From: Pseudomonadota bacterium
GTDB lineage: Bacteria > Pseudomonadota > Gammaproteobacteria > Steroidobacterales > Steroidobacteraceae
Direction: 5' to 3'
DNA length: 34,814 bases
NCBI GenBank assembly: GCA_023423065.1
Contig: JAFAGC010000011.1
Location: 1-34,814 of the forward strand
Shown: one piece after another, positions 7,605 to 16,186 of the stretch
How positions within the stretch are numbered: the first letter of the stretch is position 1
Layout: every line of letters starts with the position of its first letter
The notes under the pieces: generated by a model
What the model saw: only the letters and a program-made list of their open reading frames with translations
Databases searched by the model: none
What the model was told of the DNA's origin: nothing
Program-made: the position numbers and the translations under genes

Positions 7605-10600
7605 ATGTCGTTGCTCGAATTCCCGATACGGCGCTACCAGTTCACCATGGTGGCGTTCCTGTGCCTGGTCGCCCTGGGCTTCTACGCGTTCAAGAACGTG
7701 CCGCGCGAGGAAGACCCGTATTTCAAGATCCCCGGGTTCACGATCGCGGCCATCTATCCCGGCGCGGATCCCAAGGATCTCGAACGCCTGGTCGCCAAGC
7801 CCATCGAGGATCGCCTCGCGGCGCTCGACGACGTGCTCAAGATGGAGACCTCGATCCGCGACGGCGTGTCCTTCACCGCGATCGAATTCCTCGCCTCGAC
7901 CGACGCCGACAAGAAGTACGACGAGGTGACGCGCGAACTGAACGCGCTGCGGCCGGAGTTTCCGGCGGAAACGCACCTCATCGTGCGCAAGTTCTCGCCC
8001 GGCCTCGTGAACACGGTGCAGATCGCGCTGATATCGGAAGAGGCGCCGTACCGCGAGCTGGAGGACTACGCGCGCGAGCTCAAGGACAAGCTCAAGACGG
8101 TCGATGGCGTGCGCACCTCGGAGAGCTGGGCCTACCCGGAGCGCGAGCTGCGCATCGCGCTCGACCTCAAGCGCATGGCGGAGCTCAACATCGCGCCGAC
8201 GCAGCTGATCGCCGCGGTGCAGAGCGAGAACGCGAACATCCCCGCCGGCTTCATCGATCTCGGCGCGCGCAGCTTCAGCCTCAAGACCTCCGGCAGCTAC
8301 TCCTCGCTCGACCAGGTGCGCGACACCGTCGTCGCGGCCGTGGGCGGACGCATCGTGCGCGTGCGCGACGTCGCGGAGGTGGGCTGGAACACGTCCGCCT
8401 ACAGTTACACGGGCCGCTACAAAGGCAAACGCGCCGTGTTCGTCACGGCCAACCAGAAGGACGGCTACAACATCCTCGAAGTGCGCGAACGCGTGATGGC
8501 GGTGACGGAGGACTTCGCCGCCGATCTGCCGAAGCGCATCAGACTCGAGGTCGGCTTCGACCAGTCGAAGAACGTGCGGCATCGACTGAGCCGGTTGTAC
8601 GTCGACTTTGGCATCGCCATCGGGCTGGTGCTGATCACATTGCTGCCGCTCGGATTGCGCGCCGCGGGCATCGTGATGATCTCCATTCCGCTGTCGCTGT
8701 CGTTCGGCCTCGCCTGCCTGTATTTCCTCGGCTATTCATTGAATCAGCTATCCATCGCGGGCTTCGTCGTCGCACTGGGTTTGCTGGTCGACGACTCGAT
8801 CGTCGTGGTCGAGAACATCGCGCGGCACATGCGCATGGGGTATTCGCGCGTCGACGCCGCGCTCGCGGGGACGCGCCAGATCTTCGTGGCCATCCTCGGC
8901 TGCACGGCGACTTTGATCTTCGCGTTCCTGCCGTTGCTTGCGCTGCCCGGCACGGCGGGCAAGTTCATCCGCGTGCTGCCGATGGCCGTGGTCTCCACCA
9001 TCATCGGCTCGCTGCTGCTCGCGCTGTTCATCATCCCGTTCCTCGCGAGCCGCGTGCTCGATGAGAAATCGCAGTCGGAGGAGAACCCGTTCCTCAAGCG
9101 CGTGATGGGCGTGATTCACAACTACTACCGTCCCGCGTTGCACTGGTGCCTCGCGCGCCCGAAGTTCACGGTGGTCGCGGCGATCGGCGGGTCGTTGCTG
9201 CTGTCCGCGGCGCTCGTGCCGGTGCTGGGTTCGAGCCTGTTCCCGAAGGCGGATACCCCGCAGTTCCTGATCCAGGTGAACGCGCCGAACGGCAGCAGCC
9301 TCGCGGAAACCGACCGCGCGCTGCGCGTGGTGGAGAACGAACTCTCGAACATGCGCGAGGTGAAGAGCTGGTTCGCCAACCTCGGCCACGGCAATCCGCA
9401 GATCTACTACAACCACATACAGCGCAACGACGCGGCGAACTACGCGGAAGTGTTCGTGCAACTGCACGAATACGACACCGACGAGACGCCCGCGAAGCTG
9501 CAGGCGCTGCGCGAGACGCTCGAGCGTTATCCGGCCGCGAACATCTACGTGAAGGAATTCGCGAACGGCCCGCCGATCTCGGCGCCGATCTCGATCCGCG
9601 TGATCGGCAACGACCTCACCGTCATCGAGGCACTGAGCCACAAGGTCGAGGATCTCGTGAAGTCGGTGCCCGGCACGCGCGACGTGAAGAACCCGCTCAA
9701 CGTCTCGCGTACCAACCTCAAGCTCAACATCGATTCGCGCAAGGCGCAGCAGCTGGGCGTGCAGACCGCGGAGCTCGATCGCGCGGTGAGATTGTCGGTC
9801 GCCGGCGTTTCGGTGGGTACATATAAAGACACCACGGGCGAGCAATATTCGATCGTCGTGCGCACGCCGATCACGCAGCAGGCGGAGTTCGGCGCGCTCG
9901 AGCAGGTGCGCGTGCCGACGCTCAATGGCTCGACGCTGCCGCTCTCGCAGCTCGCGTCGCTGGAATTCGAGAAGGCCCCGACGTTGATCCAGCGCTTCAA
10001 CCGCGAACGCGCGATGACGATCGACGCCGACGCGCAGCCCGGCTACAACATCGCCGAGCTCACGAGCCAGATCACGAAGAAGCTCGACGAGATGGACTGG
10101 CCGCGCGGCTACAAGTACGACCTGGGCGGTGAGAACGAGGCCTCGCAGGAGGCGTTCGGCGGCATCGGTATCGCCATCATCGTCGCGATCTTCGGCATCT
10201 TCGCGATCCTCGTGCTCGAGTTCGGCAGCTTCAAGTCCACGCTCATCGTGCTCACCGTGGTGCCCCTCGGCGTGCTCGGCGGAATGTTCATGTTGCTGAT
10301 CTCGGGCAACGACATTTCGTTCGTCGCGTCGATCGGCTTCATTGCGCTGGTGGGCATCGAGATCAAGAATTCGATCCTGCTGGTGGACTTCACCAACCAG
10401 CTGCGCGAGCAGGGCGTGCCGCTCGACGAGGCCATCGAACAGGCCGGCGAGATCCGCTTCCTTCCCATCTTGCTGACGTCCGCGACCGCGATCGGTGGTC
10501 TGATGCCGCTCGCGCTGCAGAACATTGGGCTGTATTCGCCGATGGCGTGGGTGATCATCGGCGGGCTCATCACCTCTACGCTGCTCGCGCGCCTCGTGAC

Positions 10601-10715
10601 GCCCGTGATGTACAAGCTGATTCCGCCCGTGCTCTCCGTGAAGGCCGAGGCCGGTGGTACTCTGGCGGCCCCGGCCGGACTGGCGCCCTCGCCCGCTTCG
10701 CGCCTGGAGGACTAA
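7605..10715 (+). CDS. RND-family efflux pump, inner-membrane permease
   Basis: A 1036-aa proton-driven inner-membrane transporter of the AcrB/HAE1-like superfamily. It has the standard layout: TM1 (about 12-30), a large periplasmic loop, TM2-6, a second periplasmic loop and TM8-12. The proton-relay acidic pair lies in TM4 (GLLVDDSIVVVEN, Asp396-Asp397). The conserved GIEIKNSILLVD-like segment is in TM10. The ATG at 7605 is chosen because a GGGAGAAGG ribosome site precedes it and because MSLLEFPIRR fits the family's N-terminus; an earlier open frame overlaps the adaptor gene. The PREEDPYF start and NQLSIAGFVVALG segment are typical of uncharacterised RND pumps for hydrophobic compounds. Substrate unknown. 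Confidence 0.95.
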   Translation: MSLLEFPIRRYQFTMVAFLCLVALGFYAFKNVPREEDPYFKIPGFTIAAIYPGADPKDLERLVAKPIEDRLAALDDVLKMETSIRDGVSFTAIEFLASTDADKKYDEVTRELNALRPEFPAETHLIVRKFSPGLVNTVQIALISEEAPYRELEDYARELKDKLKTVDGVRTSESWAYPERELRIALDLKRMAELNIAPTQLIAAVQSENANIPAGFIDLGARSFSLKTSGSYSSLDQVRDTVVAAVGGRIVRVRDVAEVGWNTSAYSYTGRYKGKRAVFVTANQKDGYNILEVRERVMAVTEDFAADLPKRIRLEVGFDQSKNVRHRLSRLYVDFGIAIGLVLITLLPLGLRAAGIVMISIPLSLSFGLACLYFLGYSLNQLSIAGFVVALGLLVDDSIVVVENIARHMRMGYSRVDAALAGTRQIFVAILGCTATLIFAFLPLLALPGTAGKFIRVLPMAVVSTIIGSLLLALFIIPFLASRVLDEKSQSEENPFLKRVMGVIHNYYRPALHWCLARPKFTVVAAIGGSLLLSAALVPVLGSSLFPKADTPQFLIQVNAPNGSSLAETDRALRVVENELSNMREVKSWFANLGHGNPQIYYNHIQRNDAANYAEVFVQLHEYDTDETPAKLQALRETLERYPAANIYVKEFANGPPISAPISIRVIGNDLTVIEALSHKVEDLVKSVPGTRDVKNPLNVSRTNLKLNIDSRKAQQLGVQTAELDRAVRLSVAGVSVGTYKDTTGEQYSIVVRTPITQQAEFGALEQVRVPTLNGSTLPLSQLASLEFEKAPTLIQRFNRERAMTIDADAQPGYNIAELTSQITKKLDEMDWPRGYKYDLGGENEASQEAFGGIGIAIIVAIFGIFAILVLEFGSFKSTLIVLTVVPLGVLGGMFMLLISGNDISFVASIGFIALVGIEIKNSILLVDFTNQLREQGVPLDEAIEQAGEIRFLPILLTSATAIGGLMPLALQNIGLYSPMAWVIIGGLITSTLLARLVTPVMYKLIPPVLSVKAEAGGTLAAPAGLAPSPASRLED

Positions 10716-10731
10716 CCAAGGGCGAGGCGGA

Positions 10732-11709
10732 ATGAGAGCGGTCTTCCTGGATTTCGGCACGGTCAGTCACGGCGATCTCGATACCTCGGCTCTCGAACGC
10801 GTATTGCCCGGGATAACCCTCTACCCGACGTCCAGCGACGCCGAGGTCGACGAGCGCATCGCGGGCTGCGAGTTCATCCTCACCAACAAGCTGAACATCT
10901 CGCGCGCGCGCATGCGCGCCGTGCCCGGGCTGCGGTTCGTCGGGTTGACGGCGACCGGCACGAACAATGTCGATCTCGAGGCCGCGCGCGAGCTCGGCAT
11001 CGCGGTGTGCAACATACGTGACTACTGCACGGTGTCGGTGGCGCAGCACGTGCTCGGCGTGATCCTCGCGCTGACGCATCGGTTGCGCGAATACGGGCTG
11101 GCCGCGATCGACGGCACCTGGGCCCGCTGCGAGCAGTTCTCCGTACCAGGCGCGCCGATTCGCGAGCTCAACGGGAAGATCCTGGGCATCGTCGGTTACG
11201 GCACGCTCGGGCGCGCGGTGGCGCAGGTCTGCAGGGACGCGCTCGGCATGCGGGTGCTCGTGGCCGAGCGCCCGGGTTCGACCGCGAGCGACGCGACGAC
11301 GCCGAGCTCGCCGGTGCGCGTGACGCTCGACGAGGTGCTGCGCAATGCCGACGTGTTGTCGCTGCACTGTCCGCTCACGCCCGCCACGAAGGGCCTTATC
11401 GGCGCGCGCGAGTTATCGATGATGAAGCCCGATGCGATCCTGGTGAACACCGCACGCGGCGCGCTCGTGGATCTGGACGCGCTCGTCGCCGCGTTGAAGG
11501 GCGGCGATCTCGGCGGCGCGGCGATCGACGTGTTGCCACAGGAGCCGCCGGTGGATGGCAGCCCCGTGCTCGAGCCCGGTATCCCCAATCTCATCGTGAC
11601 CCCGCACATCGCCTGGGCCGCGTTCGAGGCACGTCAACGCGCCGTCGACGAACTCGCCGCGAACATCGGGGATTTCCTGCGCGGCGGCCTGCGCGGACGG
11701 GTCGTGTGA
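10732..11709 (+). CDS. D-2-hydroxyacid dehydrogenase (hydroxypyruvate/glycerate reductase type)
   Basis: A 325-aa NAD(P)-dependent D-2-hydroxyacid dehydrogenase. The nucleotide-binding Rossmann motif is GYGTLG (155-160). The catalytic set is complete: Arg242 in NTARGALVD, Glu271 in LPQEPP and His292 in TPHIAWA. Overall sequence style resembles glycerate dehydrogenase/hydroxypyruvate reductase (HprA) rather than SerA, and it lacks the ACT domain of SerA. A GGCGAGGCGGA ribosome site precedes the ATG. It starts 16 nt after the RND pump, so it may be read through from the efflux operon, although a metabolic link is not obvious. The exact substrate is uncertain. Confidence 0.88.
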   Translation: MRAVFLDFGTVSHGDLDTSALERVLPGITLYPTSSDAEVDERIAGCEFILTNKLNISRARMRAVPGLRFVGLTATGTNNVDLEAARELGIAVCNIRDYCTVSVAQHVLGVILALTHRLREYGLAAIDGTWARCEQFSVPGAPIRELNGKILGIVGYGTLGRAVAQVCRDALGMRVLVAERPGSTASDATTPSSPVRVTLDEVLRNADVLSLHCPLTPATKGLIGARELSMMKPDAILVNTARGALVDLDALVAALKGGDLGGAAIDVLPQEPPVDGSPVLEPGIPNLIVTPHIAWAAFEARQRAVDELAANIGDFLRGGLRGRVV

Positions 11710-11731
11710 AGACGGTGCCTGGCACCGTCTT
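11709..11731. terminator. Perfect hairpin spanning two convergent stop codons
   Basis: Two 11-bp arms (AAGACGGTGCC / GGCACCGTCTT) surround a single T. The left arm begins on the last base of the dehydrogenase stop codon and the right arm covers the first bases of the Nudix stop codon. The arms end in AA/TT, so it can act as a compact bidirectional terminator. The palindrome core GGTGCC-T-GGCACC looks like the dispersed REP-type palindromes of proteobacteria, but only one copy is seen here. Confidence 0.75.
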
Positions 11732-12170
11732 ATTCCACGACGTCCTGGGCCCAGCGCAGCACTTTCCAGAGTCGATCGTTCACGAGTTGTCCGGCGGTTT
11801 CGAAATCGCACCAGCGCCATTCGTGGTGCTCGGGGCGGCCGAGCTCGGGGCTCACGGGTAGTTTGATGGCCTCGGTCTTCGTGCGCGCGACGTAGTAACG
11901 GGCCACCTTCTTTGCCCGGCCGTACGGCTCGGTCTCGACGAAGGAATCGCCCCAGGCGAACTCGAGATCGTCGAGCGTGGTTTCCTCGAGCGCCTCGCGC
12001 CGCGCGGTGGATAGAGGGTCCTCGCCGTCCTCGACCAGACCCTTCGGGAAATCCCAGTAGTTATAGACGCGCAGCAGCAGCACGCGCCAGCCCTCGGCGG
12101 AACGGCGCACGACCACGACACCGGCGGACAGCGGAGCGGCGCTGGGTTGGAATTTCGGGGATTTGCGCAC
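11730..12170 (-). CDS. Nudix hydrolase (diadenosine tetraphosphatase-like)
   Basis: A 146-aa Nudix hydrolase. The Nudix box (GX5EX7REUXEE) is intact: Gly44, Glu50, Arg58-Glu59 and Glu62-Glu63 in GLVEDGEDPLSTARREALEE. The preceding YWDFPKG and the small single-domain size resemble asymmetric bis(5'-nucleosyl)-tetraphosphatases, which split Ap4A to ATP and AMP. A GTG at 12170 is the favoured start because it begins shortly before the first beta strand (SAGVVVVRR); a more upstream start would add a basic, unfamiliar leader. The ribosome site is weak. Substrate is inferred and could be another nucleoside diphosphate derivative. Confidence 0.85.
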   Translation of the reverse strand: MRKSPKFQPSAAPLSAGVVVVRRSAEGWRVLLLRVYNYWDFPKGLVEDGEDPLSTARREALEETTLDDLEFAWGDSFVETEPYGRAKKVARYYVARTKTEAIKLPVSPELGRPEHHEWRWCDFETAGQLVNDRLWKVLRWAQDVVE

Positions 12171-12227
12171 GCACGAAGGATAGGCGCCCACCCGAACGGA
12201 TCGCCAGCGTGAACACACGCCGCGACG

Positions 12228-13916
12228 TCAATCGCAGGAAGAGTCCGTCACCGGCGTGAGCGTGTACTCTTCGCTGCCGTTCTTCGTCATCGTCCCCATC
12301 GGCGTTTCCACGCTGCCGGGACCGGTGGCGCTCATGCTCGCGGCCGTGTCTCCGGTGTATTTCACCGAGTACGTGCCACTGCCCATCACGGCAAAGCCAC
12401 TCATGCTGCCCTGATACTCATACGTGCCGGCGCGATCCGACGAAGGCGTGAACCGCACGGTCACGCCGCTGCCGCTGACCACGAACGGCTCGGCGAGATC
12501 GCAGGCGATTCCCGTTCCATGGAATTCATCGGCGCCGCCTTCGATCCGGTAGGCGCTCGCGCCCGTGCTGATGTCCAGCTTGAGCGTGGCCTTGCCGCGG
12601 CGCGAGTAGGCGGTGAGCTTGATCGAAGCCGATTTCTCCTTTTCGTCCGGCGCATCGTGAACGAGGGTGCCGGCGGTGCGCGCAATCTCCCGCGGGTCGA
12701 TGGCCTTGCCGCCGGTAAGGTCCGCGGTGACGCGCGCCGCGACCTCGCTGCCCTCGTGCTTGTGCAGGACCTTGACAGGGATGCGAGTCGTGGCGCCCGG
12801 CGAGACCTTCGGCGGCGCGCTGGCGTCGATGCGAACGCATCCGCCGTCCTGCCAGAATCGCTCCGCGGCGTTCAGCGCATTGAGGCCGAGAACATACGAC
12901 TCTCCCTGCCCCTCGGTCATCATGGACCCGATCCGCGCCGAATCGCCCGAAGAGCTCACCACACGATCGCCGGTCATGGTGCCCGAGTCGCTGGCCGTCT
13001 TCCGCCAGCTCGTGGTCGCCTGGTACGAAGATTCCTTGCCACCGCTGCGGCTGCGGGAGCCATGGCGGGTCTCGATTTCCGCCGAAGCGATCTCGGCGTT
13101 GTCGTTCACGACCGCGCGCACCTTCGCCTCGCGCGTGGTGTCGTACGCCGCGGCGCCGCCGGCGCCCGCGCGGCCGCCCTGGCCGGTGCGGATGGTGAGC
13201 TCGACGACGCCATCGGGGCCCGGGCACAGCGCGCGAGTAGATAGGGAAACCTTCGAATTGGCCGCCATCGCGAGCGGCGGAATATCGACGCGGGTCTCGA
13301 GCGTGACCGTGACCTCGCCGTTCGCATCCACACTGCCGCTGAAACTCGCGTCGCGACCCGATTTGCCGCCCATGACGGCTTCGCTCGGCGGCTGCGATCC
13401 GCCGGGTGAGGCCTGGTCGGCATAACCGCCCACCAGAGTGGTGAAGGTGGAACCCACCGTCGCGCCCATCGAACCGCCGCCTTCAGACGCGTGCGCGCGC
13501 GGAATCATCCGATCCAGCAAGGCGGACAGCGCGGCTGTACCCGCGCCATCGCGCGCCATCGGCGGAACGATTGCGCGCGCGGCCGGCGGCGGCAAGCCAT
13601 CGCGCATTCGCAGCCACTCCGCGACCACGTGGTCGATGGCTTCGCGCTCGCGCTGCTCGAGATCCCGCCGATGATCATTGAGCCGCGGCTCATCGACCGC
13701 CAGCGCCGCGATGACCGGACCATTGAGCGTCGGCATTCGAGGCGGCCCGGCATCCTGAACGGACGCGGCGTCCGCGCTGGTCGCGTCGGCGCCGCCGGCA
13801 TCCCCCTGCGCGCCGCGCGGCGGCGAAGCCTCGGGATCCGCGCAGCCCGAGACCCACGCCAGAGGCGCCAGCAGAGCCGCGAATCGCAGGGCGCGCACGC
13901 GCCGCCGACACGTCAT
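12228..13916 (-). CDS. Large lipoprotein of unknown function
   Basis: A 562-aa exported lipoprotein. The signal peptide (basic start, hydrophobic stretch) ends in lipobox VSGC with Cys25. An Ala/Asp/Gly-rich low-complexity linker follows (about 28-60). Residues about 75-130 form a charged helical region, then several beta-rich, glycine- and serine-rich segments appear; a repeat-like strand pattern near the C-terminus (GTYEYQGSMSGFAVMGSGTYSV) ends in a Cys-containing tail. Cysteines are few (mature Cys at about 230, 360, 476 and 561), which would allow disulfides. It overlaps the preceding gene by ATGA, so the two are translationally coupled. I do not recognise the family. Confidence 0.8.
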   Translation of the reverse strand: MTCRRRVRALRFAALLAPLAWVSGCADPEASPPRGAQGDAGGADATSADAASVQDAGPPRMPTLNGPVIAALAVDEPRLNDHRRDLEQREREAIDHVVAEWLRMRDGLPPPAARAIVPPMARDGAGTAALSALLDRMIPRAHASEGGGSMGATVGSTFTTLVGGYADQASPGGSQPPSEAVMGGKSGRDASFSGSVDANGEVTVTLETRVDIPPLAMAANSKVSLSTRALCPGPDGVVELTIRTGQGGRAGAGGAAAYDTTREAKVRAVVNDNAEIASAEIETRHGSRSRSGGKESSYQATTSWRKTASDSGTMTGDRVVSSSGDSARIGSMMTEGQGESYVLGLNALNAAERFWQDGGCVRIDASAPPKVSPGATTRIPVKVLHKHEGSEVAARVTADLTGGKAIDPREIARTAGTLVHDAPDEKEKSASIKLTAYSRRGKATLKLDISTGASAYRIEGGADEFHGTGIACDLAEPFVVSGSGVTVRFTPSSDRAGTYEYQGSMSGFAVMGSGTYSVKYTGDTAASMSATGPGSVETPMGTMTKNGSEEYTLTPVTDSSCD

Positions 13917-14824
13917 TTCTGGATTGCGAACCGCCAGCTCACCGTCAGTACGCCCGACTCGCCTTCGACGCCCGCACCCTTCACTTCATACTTGCCGCTG
14001 CTGGCCAGCTGCGCGGAAAGCGGCCCCTGCAGCGGGCGCAGTTGCTTGCCGAACCCGGCGAACGCCTTCTTCTGGGAACCGGATTTGTGCGAGGGATGGT
14101 CCGTGCTGATCGTCTCGGTGTACATCATCGGCGTCACCGGCTGCGGTGATATCGAGACGTAGACGTCTTTCTTTTCACTGTCGAAGTCGAGCATCTGGCC
14201 CTTCGGCGGCGCGGGCGGCAACGCGCCGCCACCAATGCGCGTCACCTTGCGCGTGCACTGCCGGTTCGGCTTGCTGGCGCAGATGGGATCGGCATTCTTG
14301 CTGTCGTAGGTTTCCTCGAGCTCCCAGGTCGCGGACTCGGAGACCATCATCCAGTTTTGATAGCGCGGCGAGTCCTGAGCGCCGGCCGCGGCGATGTCCT
14401 TGCGCGCGCCGTCGAAGTCCTTCACGTTCACACCCGAGGCATACGCCGTCACTTCGCGTTCGATGCAGGCCTCGTCCTCGCCACATTTCTCGGCGATCTT
14501 CATCATGTCGCCGGCCATGGGCATCATGGCCTGCGATGCCTTGTTCGCACTCTGCTGACGCGCCTCGAGTCGTTCGGACTGTCCTTTTTCCATCGGGCGC
14601 AGCGCGGAGATGGCCATGGGCTTCTCGGCGACGAGTTGGGTCGTGGTGGTGATCCGGCGCGTCACGTCCCAGGACTTCGGATCGTACTTGTCGGGCTTCG
14701 AACCGGCGGCGACGTAGACGTACTCCACCGTCAGCGTGCCGCGAGTTCCCGGGGCCACGAACTGCTGGGCGCTCGCCAGTGCGCCTGAGCCGAGTACAAG
14801 GCATCCTATGACGATCCGCTTCAC
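13913..14824 (-). CDS. Exported protein of unknown function, coupled to the lipoprotein
   Basis: A 303-aa secreted protein. The signal peptide (VKRIVIG to ALASAQ) is cleaved near residue 19. The mature part is soluble, with a Met/Gln/Ala-rich helical segment (about 75-120), two cysteine pairs (CGEDEAC and ICASKPNRQC) that could form disulfides, and a final beta segment (GKYEVKGAGVEG, SGVLTVSWRF). The GTG at 14824 is chosen because it directly begins the signal peptide; a much longer frame upstream runs antisense through the histidine kinase. It starts 15 nt from the divergent kinase gene and couples by ATGA to the lipoprotein. Function not recognised; an envelope complex with the lipoprotein is a reasonable guess. 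Confidence 0.8.
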   Translation of the reverse strand: MKRIVIGCLVLGSGALASAQQFVAPGTRGTLTVEYVYVAAGSKPDKYDPKSWDVTRRITTTTQLVAEKPMAISALRPMEKGQSERLEARQQSANKASQAMMPMAGDMMKIAEKCGEDEACIEREVTAYASGVNVKDFDGARKDIAAAGAQDSPRYQNWMMVSESATWELEETYDSKNADPICASKPNRQCTRKVTRIGGGALPPAPPKGQMLDFDSEKKDVYVSISPQPVTPMMYTETISTDHPSHKSGSQKKAFAGFGKQLRPLQGPLSAQLASSGKYEVKGAGVEGESGVLTVSWRFAIQK

Positions 14825-14839
14825 GACAGCCTCACTGAG

Positions 14840-16186
14840 ATGAATCCAGGGCCGGCAATATCGACTGGCGATGCAGGGCTGTCTGTCCCGCAAACGCGGG
14901 ACACGGCCGATATCGTCGAAGAAGGCGCCTTCCTGCGCGATTCGCGCGCGGAAATCGATCACGCGCTGTTCCTGGCGCGCTTCGCGAACTGGCGGCTTTC
15001 GGTGAGCGGCACCGTCGGCATCGCCTGGATCCTCGGCGCCATGTATCACTACCTGGAACCCGAGGGCCGGACGCTGGAATGGGCGGCGCTGGAAACGCTG
15101 ATGTTCGGGCTCATCGGCGCCATGTGCCTGGCATACGAACGTTGGCGGCCCGCGCCCGGCACGCGCGCGCAGCGTCGCTGGCTCGGCGCATGGACCGTGG
15201 CCACCGCATCCGCCGGCATGATCACCGGGCTGCTGCCGTGGTTCCTGCCGGCCGGCCGCATCGAGCTGCAGCTTTCGGCCGTCGCCATCGTCGCCATCCT
15301 GATGATCGCGTTCGTCGTGACGCGCGGCCACCGCCCGCTGATCCTGGCCGCCGTGATCGCGCAGACGGCAACGCTGTGTCTCGCGCTCGGCCTGCACATA
15401 CGCATGCCGCTCGCGATCGGCGTGTGCCTGATGTTCGCCGCGTTCGTGCTCGCGTTCGGACTGATGCTCAACGGCTCGATGCGCGCCGCCATCGGCCAGC
15501 GCCTGTACGCCGCGCACCTGCACTCCGAGCTGCAGCGCTCGCAGGCGCGACGCCTGCTGTCGGAGCGGCGCGAGGCCGCGCTGCGCGAACGCACGCGCAT
15601 GCTCTCGGAGCTGCACGACGGCTTCGGCTCGCAACTCCTGACGGCGCAACGCCAACTCGAGGCCGGCGCGCTGAACGCGGAGTCCGCCGCCGGCGTGCTG
15701 CGCGAATGCGTGGTGGACCTGCGGCTGCTGATCGACGCGCACGAGCCGGCGGCACGCAACTTCGCCACCTTGCTCGGCATGCTGCGTTACCGGCTGCAGC
15801 GCCGCATCGAATCCGCCGGAATCCGGCTGCGATGGGAAGTGCAGGAACACCCGGAGATCGGCGAGCTCACCGGCGATCAGGCCCTCGACCTGTTGCGTAT
15901 CCTCCAGGAGGCCATCGCGAATGTGCTGCAGCACGCGGGCGCACGCGAAATCCGGCTGGTCACGTGGAGCGCGGCGCACGAGACCGGCATACGGATCGAA
16001 GACGACGGCGGCGGATTCGATCCGGACGCGCTGCCCGGCGGACATGGCATCGCCGGGATGCAGCGCCGCGCCACGCGCCTGAAGGCGCGGTTGGAGATCG
16101 CGCCACGCAAGGGCGGCGGCAGCGTGCTCAGCGTGAGGCTGCCGCTTCACCAGTTTCCGGTGGCGGCGCGGGGCGGATCCGCATGA
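14840..16186 (+). CDS. Membrane sensor histidine kinase (HisKA_3, NarL/DesK type)
   Basis: A 448-aa sensor kinase. The N-terminal sensor is membrane-embedded with about six helices between residues 55 and 215 and no large periplasmic loop, so the signal is probably sensed in or at the membrane. The HisKA_3 phosphoacceptor is His259 in SELHDGFGSQLL, followed by a HATPase domain: N box EAIANVLQHAGA (Asn361), G1 DDGGGFDP (388-395) and G2 GHGIAGMQRRA (about 401). It overlaps the response regulator start by ATGA, so the pair is coupled. The start at 14840 is only 15 nt from the divergent secreted-protein gene. A later start is possible because the first 35 residues carry no obvious domain. Confidence 0.9.
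   Translation: MNPGPAISTGDAGLSVPQTRDTADIVEEGAFLRDSRAEIDHALFLARFANWRLSVSGTVGIAWILGAMYHYLEPEGRTLEWAALETLMFGLIGAMCLAYERWRPAPGTRAQRRWLGAWTVATASAGMITGLLPWFLPAGRIELQLSAVAIVAILMIAFVVTRGHRPLILAAVIAQTATLCLALGLHIRMPLAIGVCLMFAAFVLAFGLMLNGSMRAAIGQRLYAAHLHSELQRSQARRLLSERREAALRERTRMLSELHDGFGSQLLTAQRQLEAGALNAESAAGVLRECVVDLRLLIDAHEPAARNFATLLGMLRYRLQRRIESAGIRLRWEVQEHPEIGELTGDQALDLLRILQEAIANVLQHAGAREIRLVTWSAAHETGIRIEDDGGGFDPDALPGGHGIAGMQRRATRLKARLEIAPRKGGGSVLSVRLPLHQFPVAARGGSA
14884..14903. promoter_or_regulatory. 20-bp palindrome between the divergent kinase and secreted-protein genes
   Basis: A perfect inverted repeat TGTCCCGC-AAAC-GCGGGACA lies 44 nt inside the annotated kinase gene and 60 nt upstream of the divergent secreted-protein start. 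Its size and dyad suit a LuxR/NarL-type dimeric regulator, so it could be the binding site of the adjacent response regulator. If so, the kinase may start further downstream than annotated. Confidence 0.4.

Noticed and set aside
8748..10760. A 670-codon open frame antisense to the RND pump
   Set aside because: The translation is Arg/His/Glu-rich, lacks any domain, and mirrors the third codon positions of the strongly supported pump gene; typical of GC-rich DNA.
200..12300. Shared EYTLTP motif in the small lipoprotein and the 562-aa lipoprotein
   Set aside because: The six-residue match is isolated, with no similarity around it, so it is likely chance.
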